A DNA stretch of 64,000 nt from Sphingobacterium multivorum (GCF_039511225.1 NZ_CP154261.1:5704001-5768000); one strand, 5' to 3'. Positions 9,292 through 18,704 are shown, numbered from the stretch's first letter. The notes: generated by a model not told the origin, from the letters alone. Numbers and translations: made by a program.

Positions 9292-10233
9292 GTGGAGAAA
9301 GACGCTAAAATTTATATAGCAGGCCATCGTGGAATGGTCGGATCGGCAATTCATCGCAAATTATCGGAGCTTGGATACAATAACATTGTCACCCGCACAT
9401 CTTCGGAATTAGATTTGCGCAACCAGCAAGCGGTCGCTGATTTTTTCGATCAGGAAAAACCGGACTATGTTTTCTTAGCCGCAGCCAAAGTTGGCGGGAT
9501 CATGGCGAACAACACCTATCGCGCTGATTTTATATACGAGAATATGGCTATACAAAATAACGTCATCAAATCTTCCTACGATAATAAGGTTAAAAAATTA
9601 ATGTTCTTAGGCTCAAGCTGTATCTATCCAAAAATGGCTCCACAGCCTTTGAATGAAGATATGCTACTCACGGGCACACTGGAGCCTACAAATGAGCCCT
9701 ACGCAATTGCTAAAATCGCGGGAATAAAAATGGCAGAAGCCTTTCGGGATCAGTATGGATGCAATTATATCTCCGTTATGCCAACAAATCTTTACGGAAT
9801 TAACGACAACTACCATCCGCAAAATTCACATGTCTTACCGGCCTTGATCAGAAGATTTCATGAAGCTAAAATCAATCAGCTCCCTGAAGTTATGATCTGG
9901 GGAACAGGGACCCCCTTACGGGAATTTCTTTTTTCGGATGACCTGGCAGATGCCTGCGTTTTCTTAATGAATAATTATGACGAGAAACAATTTGTCAACA
10001 TTGGCATTGGCGAAGACATAAGCATTAAAGAACTTGCCGAATTGATTAAAGACATCATCGGTTACCAGGGAGCTATTTCCTTCGATAGTTCCAAACCTGA
10101 CGGAACGCCGCGAAAACTCATGGATGTCTCAAAACTACATGCGCTGGGCTGGAAACATCGAGTTAACCTCCGGGAAGGCATTCAACTAGCTTATGCGGAT
10201 TTTTTAAAGAAAGAAGCAAACGCTTCCGAATAA
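9292..10233 (+). CDS. fcl: GDP-L-fucose synthase
   Basis: A 313-residue NADP-dependent short-chain epimerase-reductase. The nucleotide-binding motif is GHRGMVGS (11-18); the catalytic triad is Ser108 or 109 (GSS), Tyr137 and Lys141 (YAIAK). It converts GDP-4-keto-6-deoxymannose to GDP-L-fucose for glycan synthesis. The start is GTG at 9292, supported by the promoter directly upstream and the lack of an in-frame ATG before the nucleotide fold. Its usual partner GDP-mannose 4,6-dehydratase (gmd) is not adjacent. The gene converges on the next minus-strand operon with a 16-bp gap. Confidence 0.95.
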   Translation: MEKDAKIYIAGHRGMVGSAIHRKLSELGYNNIVTRTSSELDLRNQQAVADFFDQEKPDYVFLAAAKVGGIMANNTYRADFIYENMAIQNNVIKSSYDNKVKKLMFLGSSCIYPKMAPQPLNEDMLLTGTLEPTNEPYAIAKIAGIKMAEAFRDQYGCNYISVMPTNLYGINDNYHPQNSHVLPALIRRFHEAKINQLPEVMIWGTGTPLREFLFSDDLADACVFLMNNYDEKQFVNIGIGEDISIKELAELIKDIIGYQGAISFDSSKPDGTPRKLMDVSKLHALGWKHRVNLREGIQLAYADFLKKEANASE

Positions 10234-10249
10234 ATCCAACACGATTGCA

Positions 10250-10753
10250 TTAGTAAGTCTCGCTATAGGAAGGAATGCCGTACTCGTTAACCTCATCCTT
10301 GATAACTACATTTTCCGCTTGGGCAGCTTTATTTTTCTTCTTTTTCTTGGGACGAATAAAGCTTGTTAATTTACCAATGAGGCCGGTGATTTTATCTTGA
10401 TTGATCTGGCCGACAGCACGCTCTGATAACAGCAACATCAGCGCTTTCTTTAAAACGCCCGTATTTTTTAGGAACAACCTATTCATAACAAAGGGCACGC
10501 CGATACGTAAGGTCTTCGTTAGCCAATCGGAATCTGGATTGCTACTTTTCGCAAACAACTGCTGGACGATATTTACCCCCGGTATATTATCTTTTAAGGT
10601 ATTGAAAAAACGAATCGGAGCCTCTATTTTATTGTTGAGCAAGGTAAATTGAGCCTTAAGATAAGATTCTTGTTCGTTTTTTAATGTCTTTAAACGGGAA
10701 ATCTCAGCTTTAAGTTCCTGCAGATTACGTATTTTAGTCTGTTTATTGTTCAT
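10250..10753 (-). CDS. Hypothetical coiled-coil protein of the YtxH/Holin-X cluster
   Basis: A 167-residue protein starting at the ATG at 10753 (MNNKQTK); longer reading extends into the preceding gene and is unlikely. An N-terminal coiled coil (about 8-45) is followed by a helical section and a Lys-rich segment (RPKKKKKNK, about 135-145). No signal peptide is present. The start overlaps the end of the Holin-X-like gene by 11 bp, so the two are probably translationally coupled and act together at the envelope. The family was not recognised; such proteins commonly follow YtxH and phage-holin-like genes in Sphingobacteriaceae. Confidence 0.7.
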   Translation of the reverse strand: MNNKQTKIRNLQELKAEISRLKTLKNEQESYLKAQFTLLNNKIEAPIRFFNTLKDNIPGVNIVQQLFAKSSNPDSDWLTKTLRIGVPFVMNRLFLKNTGVLKKALMLLLSERAVGQINQDKITGLIGKLTSFIRPKKKKKNKAAQAENVVIKDEVNEYGIPSYSETY

Positions 10754-11162
10754 TTGTAACCCTTTCTCTGTCAAGTTTTTCCTTGTGCAATTCTTCCTCC
10801 TCTTCCTCGATCTCGTCATTCCATTTCGCTAAAAAACGGCGGATTGACAGATCCATAAATTTGGATTCCAGCATAGGCTCAAAAACCCGTATTAAGATGA
10901 TAATCACTAAAAAGATACCTGCTGTCGCCAAAAAGCCCAGTGAATAGCTTCCCAATAGCTCCCCGAGCCAAAAACCCAGTGCCAAGCACAAAAAAAACAG
11001 AACGAACAACGTGAAAATCAACTTTGTCGCATCAACAACAAGGCTAGCAATCAATCTGGACGACCGTTCGATTGTCTTTAATTTGACAAGCTTAAACTGA
11101 GAGTCAACATACTCTTTGGTTTTTTGAAACGTACCGCTAAGTGAAAATTTTTCTTCTTCCAT
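10743..11162 (-). CDS. Phage holin family (Holin-X/DUF1469-like) membrane protein
   Basis: A 139-residue protein with an amphipathic N-terminal helix (about 1-40), two transmembrane segments (about 43-65 and 73-95) and a charged Glu-rich C-terminus (EIEEEEEELHKEK). This matches the Holin-X/DUF1469 family of small chromosomal membrane proteins, which despite the name have no demonstrated lytic role here. It sits between the ytxH-like gene and the coiled-coil gene, overlapping the latter by 11 bp. Confidence 0.78.
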   Translation of the reverse strand: MEEEKFSLSGTFQKTKEYVDSQFKLVKLKTIERSSRLIASLVVDATKLIFTLFVLFFLCLALGFWLGELLGSYSLGFLATAGIFLVIIILIRVFEPMLESKFMDLSIRRFLAKWNDEIEEEEEELHKEKLDRERVTNEQ

Positions 11163-11177
11163 GCATCTAAAATTTAT

Positions 11178-11302
11178 TCAGGCTATTTCAACCGCTAGCT
11201 TAAAAAACGAAAACGCTGCATCCTAGGATGCCAACACAAATCCACTCTCTACGCATAAGGAGTAAATAGTTCGTCAGACAGCTATCCCTAGAAATAGCCT
11301 GA
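11178..11302. repeat. Inverted repeat enclosing a palindrome between ytxH and Holin-X genes
   Basis: TCAGGCTATTTC (11178-11189) and its exact complement GAAATAGCCTGA (11291-11302) flank about 100 bp. Inside, GCATCCTAGGATGC (11218-11231) is a perfect 14-bp palindrome. The 184-bp gap contains no gene. It may be a structured leader of the Holin-X gene or a small degenerate element. Confidence 0.5.
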
Positions 11303-11346
11303 TAATATGTATTCTACACCAATTATTCCAATGAATAATCTGCGGA

Positions 11347-11616
11347 TTATGCATGTTCGATGATATCATCATCTAGCACTTCTTCGCTCTGATTTAATTT
11401 CCCTTTCAATGTAGAAACAATCTTCTCTTTAAAGTCATTCAGTTGATCGAACTGTTCTTCCGCTCTTTCACGAATAGCATCACTCAAATCGCTTAATGAA
11501 TCATTGATTTTATCTCTCGTATCCGACCCCTTGTCTGGAGCAAATAAAACTCCCAAAGCTGCACCTGCAGCAAGACCCGCTAACAACGCCAAAGCTACTT
11601 TACTTGTGTCATTCAT
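11347..11616 (-). CDS. YtxH domain-containing protein
   Basis: An 89-residue protein with an N-terminal Ala/Gly-rich transmembrane helix (about 6-28, ending LGVLFAPDKG, the typical YtxH signature) and a charged amphipathic helix with the DKINDSLSDLSDAIRER pattern. YtxH proteins are small envelope or general-stress proteins of unknown mechanism. It heads the three-gene minus-strand cluster, 184 bp before the Holin-X-like gene. Confidence 0.85.
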   Translation of the reverse strand: MNDTSKVALALLAGLAAGAALGVLFAPDKGSDTRDKINDSLSDLSDAIRERAEEQFDQLNDFKEKIVSTLKGKLNQSEEVLDDDIIEHA

Positions 11617-11850
11617 TTCTTTTTCGTTTTAATTTCTAATTCTATTACGATGAAACTAGTCCTCGTGTATAATACAATTAACAGAGCAAATCGTTTGCCA
11701 AATGCGGCATTTAATCCATTATTTACGAGAAACTATATCTTCCAATATAATCATTTTTTAATAAATTTTGATTGACTTTCAATAATTCACCAAACAATTA
11801 TTAACCCTTTGGGATTTTTAGTATCTTTAAATCAACCCATTATAAAAATT

Positions 11851-13395
11851 ATGCTAAATAAAACCTATTGCAGTGCTGTTTATGGGATTAATGCCTGCAC
11901 AATTACCGTTGAGGTAATCGTGTCTACAGGCCTGCATTATTATATCGTAGGATTGCCTGACAATGCCGTAAAAGAAAGCTTAAGACGTGTCGAAAGTGCC
12001 ATTACTTCCTGTCAACTTCACATGCCACGCCAAAAGATTGTTGTCAACTTGGCACCCGCAGACCTCCGTAAGGAAGGCTCCAGCTATGACTTGTCAATCG
12101 CAATCGGCATACTCGCATCCTCCGGACAAATGGCAAATGAGCTTTTGGCCGATTATCTCATTTTAGGCGAACTATCATTAGATGGAAGCATTAAGCCTAT
12201 ACGCGGTATTTTACCCATTACTTTACAAGCCTTGAAGGAAGGCTTTAAAGGGATTATTTTACCACAAGAGAATGCAAGGGAAGCCGCTATTGTTTCGGGA
12301 ATCGATATTATAGGTGTAGAAAACCTCAGCCAAGTTGTTGACTTCCTAAACCATAGGATAAATATTGACCCCACAAAAATTGATATTCAAAGTTTCTTTA
12401 AGAGCAATACAAATCATTATGATGTCGATTTTTCGGATGTTCAAGGACAGGAGAATATTAAAAGAGCCCTTGAAATTGCAGCTGCGGGCGGCCATAACCT
12501 CATTTTAATAGGTCCCCCCGGCGCAGGAAAAACGATGTTGGCAAAAAGATTACCGACGATCCTCCCACCCCTCAATATGACTGAATCTTTAGAAACCACC
12601 AAAATACACTCTGTATCTGGAAATCTGAAAACCAAAGAGTCGCTCTTGACTGCACGGCCATTTCGTTCTCCCCATCATACCATATCGGACGTCGCCATGG
12701 TAGGTGGAGGCTCCAATCCGCTCCCAGGTGAAATCTCACTGGCACATCATGGCGTGTTGTTTCTTGATGAGTTACCGGAATTCAAACGTACTGTATTGGA
12801 AGTCATGCGCCAACCTCTTGAATCACGACAGATTACCATATCAAGGGCAAAACTCACGGTGGATTATCCGGCGAGTTTCATGCTCGTTGCCGCCATGAAC
12901 CCCTGTCCCTGCGGCTATTTCAATCACCCCGAAAAGGAATGTATATGTGGCAGTAACACGGTACAACGTTATTTAAGTAAAATATCGGGACCTCTTTTAG
13001 ACCGTATCGATCTGCATATTGAGGTGACACCTGTACTATTTGACCAACTGAGTACAACACATAAAGCCGAAGACAGCCTCACTGTGCGAAGTCGGGTCAT
13101 TCAGACACGCGAAATTCAAAAGGAACGGTTCGATTCTTTGCCAGACATCCATTGTAATGCCCAGATGAGTACACAATTGACCCGAGAAATATGTCAGGTT
13201 GATGAGCACGGAAAGAAGTTACTTAAAACGGCGATTGAACGCCTCAGCCTATCCGCAAGAGCATACGATCGAATACTCAAGGTTGCTCGTACAATCGCTG
13301 ATATGGAACTGAGTAAAAACATCGAGAACCATCATCTTGCTGAAGCGATCCAATACAGAAATTTAGACCGGGAAACCTGGGGCGGAAAATTCTAA
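11851..13395 (+). CDS. YifB family Mg-chelatase-like AAA+ ATPase
   Basis: A 514-residue protein; I place the start at the ATG at 11851 (MLNKTYCSAVYGI), because family members begin there. An N-terminal Lon-protease-like fold domain (about 1-170) precedes the AAA+ chelatase module with Walker A GPPGAGKT (about 222-229), Walker B VLFLDELPEF and the Cys cluster NPCPCGYF...CICG (about 350-370). The C-terminal Mg_chelatase_C domain ends in RNLDRETWG. YifB/ComM relatives act on DNA branch migration during transformation in some bacteria; the role here is inferred. The stop overlaps the convergent rhomboid gene stop by 4 bp (CTAA). Confidence 0.93.
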   Translation: MLNKTYCSAVYGINACTITVEVIVSTGLHYYIVGLPDNAVKESLRRVESAITSCQLHMPRQKIVVNLAPADLRKEGSSYDLSIAIGILASSGQMANELLADYLILGELSLDGSIKPIRGILPITLQALKEGFKGIILPQENAREAAIVSGIDIIGVENLSQVVDFLNHRINIDPTKIDIQSFFKSNTNHYDVDFSDVQGQENIKRALEIAAAGGHNLILIGPPGAGKTMLAKRLPTILPPLNMTESLETTKIHSVSGNLKTKESLLTARPFRSPHHTISDVAMVGGGSNPLPGEISLAHHGVLFLDELPEFKRTVLEVMRQPLESRQITISRAKLTVDYPASFMLVAAMNPCPCGYFNHPEKECICGSNTVQRYLSKISGPLLDRIDLHIEVTPVLFDQLSTTHKAEDSLTVRSRVIQTREIQKERFDSLPDIHCNAQMSTQLTREICQVDEHGKKLLKTAIERLSLSARAYDRILKVARTIADMELSKNIENHHLAEAIQYRNLDRETWGGKF

Positions 13396-14015
13396 AACTG
13401 CGCCAAACAATGCTTAATAACCCAAGGGAAACAGATAATCGTCAAGATCAGACCTGACAATGCACCAAAGAAATGGGCATCATGGTTTATACCATCTTGT
13501 CCTTTTTTCGATGCCCATATGCAATAGCCCAAAAATAAGAATGCAAACAGGTAAGCCGGCATCGGTATAATCATCATCACACCAATGGTCACTTTCGGGT
13601 CGAAAAGAATATAACTGAACAAGACCGCACAGATCGCTCCAGAAGCGCCCAAACTATAATAACCGGGGCTATTCTTCTGTTGGATGATCGTCGGTATATC
13701 GCTCAAGATTAAACTACCGATATAGATCACCGCAAATAAAATATGACCATATGGACTCGCCTCTGCAAGTATACGCTCCAAACCAAATGCAAAATAGTAG
13801 AAGGTAAGCATATTAAACAGTAAATGCCCCCAATCTTTATGGACAAAACCACTGGTAAGGATAGTATATACTTTTCGATTACGCGCGATACTATACGGAT
13901 GCAACATCAGCTTGCCGTAAAGTTGTTCATGTGAAAATGTATAGATACTGGTAGTGAGTGTAAAAAAGAAAATAATACTCGCAACAGGCATTTCTGTTAG
14001 ATAATACAATAGCAT
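13392..14015 (-). CDS. Rhomboid family intramembrane serine protease
   Basis: A 207-residue protein with about six membrane helices. Rhomboid motifs are complete: HLLFN at about 64-68, catalytic Ser125 in GASGA and catalytic His181 in AHFFGALSG. It cleaves transmembrane segments of membrane proteins; the substrate is unknown. It is the last gene of the rsfS-ftsH-LUD-rhomboid run, 8 bp after the LUD gene, so it may share transcription with the membrane protease FtsH. The stop codon overlaps that of yifB on the other strand. Confidence 0.93.
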   Translation of the reverse strand: MLLYYLTEMPVASIIFFFTLTTSIYTFSHEQLYGKLMLHPYSIARNRKVYTILTSGFVHKDWGHLLFNMLTFYYFAFGLERILAEASPYGHILFAVIYIGSLILSDIPTIIQQKNSPGYYSLGASGAICAVLFSYILFDPKVTIGVMMIIPMPAYLFAFLFLGYCIWASKKGQDGINHDAHFFGALSGLILTIICFPWVIKHCLAQF

Positions 14016-14023
14016 AGTAATTC

Positions 14024-14671
14024 CTAGAATCGATCCTCTAAAAGTAAAACATAAAGTTCTTTTGGTCCATGTGCCCCCAAAACCAATCTTTTCTCAATAT
14101 CGGCCGTTCTGGAAGGGCCCGTAATTGTCGAAATCATCGTCGGAATTTCCTGACCGTAACGCTTCTGCATATAGGCTAAAGCATCTTTTAGATCCCACAC
14201 CAGTTGCGAGGCTTTGGCAATAACAATATGAATTGGTGGATATATGCTCAACCGGCGCCCTGAAGCATTTGCATTACTCACCATAATACTGCCATTACGT
14301 GCAACTAATGCTTCACAGGATGTGATGCTTGCGTTTGCCAATTCAAAATCGCGCTCTGTTTTTAAAAAAGGAAAACCATATGGACTGAGTAGATTTTGAA
14401 CACCTTGCTCCCAAGCGTATATATTTTTAATATTATTCTCCTCAGTCAATGAAATCAAATTTTCAATCAGACCGATTTCGCCATCACAATAGAGAAACTT
14501 GCCTCCTGCAGCAGTCAATTCGCGGACAAAAACAATATCCACCAACTCATCCTCTTCTTTATAAAGGGCTGTTTCTTTGAAATTGGGATGAGGATTATCG
14601 TTTTTCTGTAGTAATGCCTGACGTACCCGTTTTAACATTACCTCCTTCGCTGTTGCGTTCTTCACGTTCAT
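14024..14671 (-). CDS. LUD domain protein (LutC/YkgG-like)
   Basis: A 215-residue LUD-domain protein. The conserved block around SITSCEALVARNGSIMVSNANASGR (about 115-139) and the C-terminal ITGPSRTADIEKRLVLGAHGPKEL motif are typical of LutC. LutC is one part of the LutABC L-lactate oxidation complex, but lutA and lutB are not next to it. It lies between ftsH and the rhomboid gene in an otherwise protein-quality-control operon, so lactate oxidation should not be assumed. Confidence 0.85.
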   Translation of the reverse strand: MNVKNATAKEVMLKRVRQALLQKNDNPHPNFKETALYKEEDELVDIVFVRELTAAGGKFLYCDGEIGLIENLISLTEENNIKNIYAWEQGVQNLLSPYGFPFLKTERDFELANASITSCEALVARNGSIMVSNANASGRRLSIYPPIHIVIAKASQLVWDLKDALAYMQKRYGQEIPTMISTITGPSRTADIEKRLVLGAHGPKELYVLLLEDRF

Positions 14672-14726
14672 GGCGCATATCTATATAAATGCAGCGCTAG
14701 ATGACTCTAGCGCTGCAGCATTCAAA

Positions 14727-16808
14727 TTAATTCAAATTATTTGACGGTGTTTCTGAACCTTGTCCTTCACTAGATCGCGCTTCGTCCGGGCGAACATCCA
14801 ACGGTAGATCTGTCTGTGGAACTCCACCACCATCAGCACCATTCACAAACTCCTCATAAGTAGTCTTCGTTTCAAATGGGCGTTTACCTAAGATCTCTTC
14901 CAAGTCCGACTGAAAAAGAATTTCTTTTTCCAATAGCTTTTCTGCTATTTTAATCAAACCTTCACGTTTATCCAGCAATAACTGTTTGGTACGTGCATAA
15001 ACATCGTTGATCAAGTTACGAACTTCAGCATCAATCAGCTCTGCCGTTTTGTCAGAATATGGTTTTTGGAAAGAGGCTTCGGAGCTGTCTCTGAAAGAGA
15101 CATTTCCAACTTTATCATTCATACCGTAGATTGCAATCATCGCATACGAAAGTTGCGTGATACGCTCTAAGTCATTTTGAGCACCTGTTGAAATTCTTCC
15201 AAACGTAATATCTTCAGCAACACGACCTCCCATAGTCATACATAAACTGTCTATAAGTTGTTCTGTCGTATATAAGAACTGTTCACGGGGAAGATACTGT
15301 GCATAACCCAAAGCAGCGACCCCACGTGGCACGATAGATACTTTCACCAAAGGATCGGCGTGCTCTAAAAACCAGCCCGCAATAGCGTGCCCAGCCTCAT
15401 GATAAGCTACAATACGTTTCTCTTCCGGAGAGATGATTTTGTTTTTCTTTTCAAGACCACCGATCACACGATCAACGGCATCCTGAAAATCCTGCATATC
15501 AATCTCTGGTTTATTTTTACGGGCAGCAATAAGGGCTGCTTCGTTACACACGTTGGCAATTTCAGCTCCCGCAAAACCAGGTGTCTGCGCCGATAATTTT
15601 TTTGCGTCGACCTCAGCCGATAATTTCAACGGCTTTAGATGCACTTTGAAAATTTGCTCACGGCCAATCAAATCCGGTTTATCAATAGAAATTTGACGGT
15701 CAAAACGTCCGGGACGCAACAATGCTGTATCCAGTACATCGATACGGTTAGTAGCCGCTAAAATAATAACCCCCGAATCCGTACCGAAACCATCCATCTC
15801 CACCAACAATTGGTTCAATGTATTTTCACGCTCGTCATTACCGCCCATCATCGAGTTTTTACCACGAGCACGACCTATAGCATCAATCTCATCGATAAAA
15901 ATGATACATGGCGCTTTCTCTTTCGCTTGCTTAAACAAATCGCGAACACGCGATGCACCTACACCCACAAACATTTCGACAAAGTCAGATCCGGATAATG
16001 AGAAAAATGGCACTTGAGCCTCTCCGGCTACAGCTTTAGCCAATAACGTCTTACCCGTTCCCGGAGGCCCTACAAGCAAAGCGCCTTTCGGAATTTTACC
16101 CCCTAGATTGGTGTATTTACGTGGATTTTTTAAGAAATCCACAATCTCCATAACTTCTTGTTTCGCCTCTTCAAGACCAGCAACATCATTAAATGTGATA
16201 TTGATCTGCGATTCTTTATCAAACAACGTCGCCTTAGATTTACCTATATTAAAGATCGCACCGCCACCGCCGCCAGCACCACCGCCCATACGACGCATCA
16301 AGAAGATCCAGATGGCAGCCAATACCAACAAGGGCAACATAAACGTGATAAACCAGCTTGCCCAAGGGTTAGAACGATCATCATAAGTCAATTGGACTTT
16401 TGGTGTACCTGGCGTTAATTCCGCTTGTGAAGCAGCTAATTTCTTTTCTAAAACATCAGGCGAAGCATCCTTAAAAATATATTGTGGCCCCTTGTCTTCC
16501 TGTCCTGATAGACTTGGAAGCGGATCAGCAGCTTTTGTAGCGTCTTTAAAACTTGGGTTATCTTTCCAGCCCTTTTTTAAATAGACCTCCACTTCGACAA
16601 GATCATTCTTTTTATAGGCGACAAGACGCTCTACAGCGCCTGTATTCAACATACGTGTCTCAAAATCACTATAGCTAACTTCCTTAGCTGGGCTTTCTCC
16701 AAAAACGTACTGTAAGGCAAAAAAACCTAAAAACATGGCAATCATAAGCCACACAAAATTGAATTTTGGCGGTTTCGGGCTTACCTTACTACTCGGGATT
16801 TTTTTCAT
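14727..16808 (-). CDS. ftsH: ATP-dependent zinc metalloprotease FtsH
   Basis: A 693-residue inner-membrane AAA+ protease. An N-terminal transmembrane helix (about 18-36), a periplasmic domain and a second helix (about 150-170) precede a Gly-rich linker. Walker A GPPGTGKT is at about 246-253, followed by Walker B IIFIDEIDAIG and the SRH TNRIDVLDTALLRPGRFDR. The zinc site is HEAGH at about 470. The C-terminal tail is acidic and polar. It degrades membrane and short-lived cytosolic proteins. It is second in the operon behind rsfS (45-bp gap). Confidence 0.97.
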   Translation of the reverse strand: MKKIPSSKVSPKPPKFNFVWLMIAMFLGFFALQYVFGESPAKEVSYSDFETRMLNTGAVERLVAYKKNDLVEVEVYLKKGWKDNPSFKDATKAADPLPSLSGQEDKGPQYIFKDASPDVLEKKLAASQAELTPGTPKVQLTYDDRSNPWASWFITFMLPLLVLAAIWIFLMRRMGGGAGGGGGAIFNIGKSKATLFDKESQINITFNDVAGLEEAKQEVMEIVDFLKNPRKYTNLGGKIPKGALLVGPPGTGKTLLAKAVAGEAQVPFFSLSGSDFVEMFVGVGASRVRDLFKQAKEKAPCIIFIDEIDAIGRARGKNSMMGGNDERENTLNQLLVEMDGFGTDSGVIILAATNRIDVLDTALLRPGRFDRQISIDKPDLIGREQIFKVHLKPLKLSAEVDAKKLSAQTPGFAGAEIANVCNEAALIAARKNKPEIDMQDFQDAVDRVIGGLEKKNKIISPEEKRIVAYHEAGHAIAGWFLEHADPLVKVSIVPRGVAALGYAQYLPREQFLYTTEQLIDSLCMTMGGRVAEDITFGRISTGAQNDLERITQLSYAMIAIYGMNDKVGNVSFRDSSEASFQKPYSDKTAELIDAEVRNLINDVYARTKQLLLDKREGLIKIAEKLLEKEILFQSDLEEILGKRPFETKTTYEEFVNGADGGGVPQTDLPLDVRPDEARSSEGQGSETPSNNLN

Positions 16809-16853
16809 TATATCGTAATTATATTTTCTTTATAAATTTTTCGTTGAGGACAA

Positions 16854-17228
16854 TTAAGCGCTTTGGAAATGCTGTACTTCTGCATCTCCCCATAAATCCT
16901 CGATACCATAATGCGCTCTTTTTTCGGTCTTAAAGATATGTACAACCACATCCACAAAATCCAAAATCAACCATTCTCCATTGGATTGTCCTTCTTTATA
17001 TTGGGGTTCTTGACCAAATGCCTTATAGACTTCTTCTTCGACACTCTTTGCTATCGCATTCACCTGAATGTTAGAATCGGCATGACAAATCACAAAATAA
17101 TCGGAAACAGAACTGTGAAGATCTCTTAAATCCAAGCGAACGATCTCGTTTGCTTTCTTTTCTTGCATACCATAAACGATAATTTCTGATAGACGTTGGG
17201 ACAATTCTGAACTTTTATTTTTACTCAT
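16854..17228 (-). CDS. rsfS: Ribosome silencing factor RsfS
   Basis: A 124-residue Iojap/RsfS protein, of the usual length. Family blocks are visible: VRLDLRDLHSSVSDYFVICHADSNIQVNAIA, GEWLILDFVDVVVHIF and the terminal YGIEDLWGDAE. It binds uL14 and blocks 30S-50S joining when nutrients fall. It heads the ftsH operon and is divergent from birA across a 47-bp gap. Confidence 0.95.
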   Translation of the reverse strand: MSKNKSSELSQRLSEIIVYGMQEKKANEIVRLDLRDLHSSVSDYFVICHADSNIQVNAIAKSVEEEVYKAFGQEPQYKEGQSNGEWLILDFVDVVVHIFKTEKRAHYGIEDLWGDAEVQHFQSA

Positions 17229-17275
17229 TAAAAAATGTGATAGTTTTGACTTAATATTTATTTAATACTTTCAGT

Positions 17276-18046
17276 TTGCAAAATAACAATATTTCGGGAC
17301 TTATCATCGGTCAAAATACAATATATCTTGACAAAGTCGCCTCTACAAACGATTATCTCAGAGAATTATTGTCAAATTTCAAGCCACTAGCTGAGGGGAC
17401 TGCCATTTTAGCAGAAGAACAATTTCAGGGGAAGGGGCAGCGCGGAAGCTCCTGGGTCAGTGAACCAGGGAAAAACCTAACGACATCCATCCTCTTAAAG
17501 CCTCATTTCCTGCCGATAGCGGAACAATTTGCGCTTTCCGCCACAATCGCCATTGCAACCGTCAATTGGCTGAAAAGCAAAACCGAGCAGCCTGTAGCCG
17601 TGAAATGGCCCAATGATATTTACGTCAATTCAAAGAAAATAACAGGCATTTTAATAGAAAATAAATTAAAAGGCAGTAAAATAGAGCACGCTATTATCGG
17701 CATTGGTGTAAATATTAATCAAATTAATTTTGACACAGCAACAACAATAACTTCGCTCGCCTGCCTGACCGATCGACAGGATTACAACATCAAGGAACTG
17801 GCACAGGAGTTATTCCAAGTGGTCCAACAGGAGTACCTGACCCTATATAAGGAGGGCCCTCAACATCAGTTAAGCCGCTACAACGCATTATTATTTTGGA
17901 AAGGTGAGGAAAGACCATTTCTGGTCGACGGCATCAAAAAAACTGGCATTATTCAACAAGTGTCTAATGACGGGAAGCTACTGGTTCTTTTAGAAGACAC
18001 CCTGCGCGAATTTGATATCAAAGAAATTACACATCTTATTACCTAA
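17276..18046 (+). CDS. birA: Biotin--[acetyl-CoA-carboxylase] ligase
   Basis: A 256-residue biotin protein ligase. The biotin/ATP site motifs are EEQFQGKGQRGSSW (the GRGQRG-type loop, about 47-60) and KWPNDIYVNSKKITGIL (about 107-123). There is no N-terminal HTH, so it is a monofunctional ligase without repressor activity. It biotinylates carboxylase carrier proteins. The start is TTG at 17276 (MQNNNIS): no ATG occurs before the catalytic core, and the N-terminal spacing matches relatives. Confidence 0.93.
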   Translation: MQNNNISGLIIGQNTIYLDKVASTNDYLRELLSNFKPLAEGTAILAEEQFQGKGQRGSSWVSEPGKNLTTSILLKPHFLPIAEQFALSATIAIATVNWLKSKTEQPVAVKWPNDIYVNSKKITGILIENKLKGSKIEHAIIGIGVNINQINFDTATTITSLACLTDRQDYNIKELAQELFQVVQQEYLTLYKEGPQHQLSRYNALLFWKGEERPFLVDGIKKTGIIQQVSNDGKLLVLLEDTLREFDIKEITHLIT

Positions 18047-18095
18047 TCTTTACAAAAAAAGGATAACCCATTTTAGAATTGTCAAACCTTTGTTC

Positions 18096-18103
18096 TAAAT
18101 TTG
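18096..18103 (+). promoter_or_regulatory. Putative -7 box upstream of the dsbD alpha-domain gene
   Basis: TAAATTTG fits TAnnTTTG. No TTG lies at the standard -33 spacing; one lies closer (18079-18081). A leader of about 90 nt would precede the ATG at 18202. Confidence 0.4.
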
Positions 18104-18201
18104 TCAACAGCGTGATTAAACCTTTATTCACCCGAAGCATCAAAGAACAAGAACACACTGCAATCATTGTAGTGAAAAAGGAAAGAACAAATTAAATTCT
18201 G

Positions 18202-18651
18202 ATGAAAAAGTTAATACTGTTAATGACTGTGGTAATTTTTGCAGTTACGGGAGCATTCGCTCAGATTCACAAACCTGTAAAATGGACTGTGGCGAGCAAA
18301 AAGTTAAATAACAAAGAAGCTGTAGTTTATGTAAAAGCTACAATTCAAAATGGATGGCACATTTATTCACAAAACGTGAAAGATGGGGGCCCGATTCCAA
18401 CTTCTTTCAACTTTGCTAAAGCAGCAGATTACGCATTGGTTGGTAAAACTGCAGAACCGAAACCAAAAGTAAAACACGAGGATGTATTTAAGATGGATGT
18501 TGGTTATTTTACAAACGAGGTAATTTTCCAACAGAAAGTAACTTTAAACAAAGGAACTGCCACCGTTAAAGGCACTGTTGAATGGCAAGCATGTGATGCA
18601 TCACAATGTCTTCCTCCAGATGAATATGCTTTTGCTGTGACAATCAAATAG
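18202..18651 (+). CDS. Secreted DsbD alpha-domain (DsbD_N) protein
   Basis: A 149-residue protein with a signal peptide (1-20, ending AFAQ) and a single immunoglobulin-like DsbD N-terminal domain. The redox cysteine pair is in CDASQCLPP (about 133-141), corresponding to the C-terminal strand motif of DsbD alpha that passes electrons to periplasmic oxidoreductases. The remainder of DsbD is the next gene, separated by a terminator hairpin and its own -7 box, so the two halves are independently transcribable. The redox partner assignment is inferred from this adjacency. Confidence 0.9.
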   Translation: MKKLILLMTVVIFAVTGAFAQIHKPVKWTVASKKLNNKEAVVYVKATIQNGWHIYSQNVKDGGPIPTSFNFAKAADYALVGKTAEPKPKVKHEDVFKMDVGYFTNEVIFQQKVTLNKGTATVKGTVEWQACDASQCLPPDEYAFAVTIK

Positions 18652-18680
18652 TAAAAATGATTCTACACGGATAAATTAAT

Positions 18681-18700
18681 AAGGCGATTCTCATCGCCTT
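18681..18700 (+). terminator. Terminator between the two dsbD halves
   Basis: The stem AAGGCGAT/ATCGCCTT (18681-18688, 18693-18700) has a 4-nt loop and is followed by five T. Confidence 0.85.
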
Positions 18701-18704
18701 TTTT

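Noticed and set aside
10743..11616. YtxH and Holin-X genes as part of a prophage
   Set aside because: No integrase, capsid or lysis genes are nearby; these families are ordinary chromosomal envelope proteins in this phylum.
14024..14671. LUD protein as evidence of a lactate utilisation operon
   Set aside because: The partner genes lutA and lutB are absent; the neighbours are a protease and ribosome factor genes.
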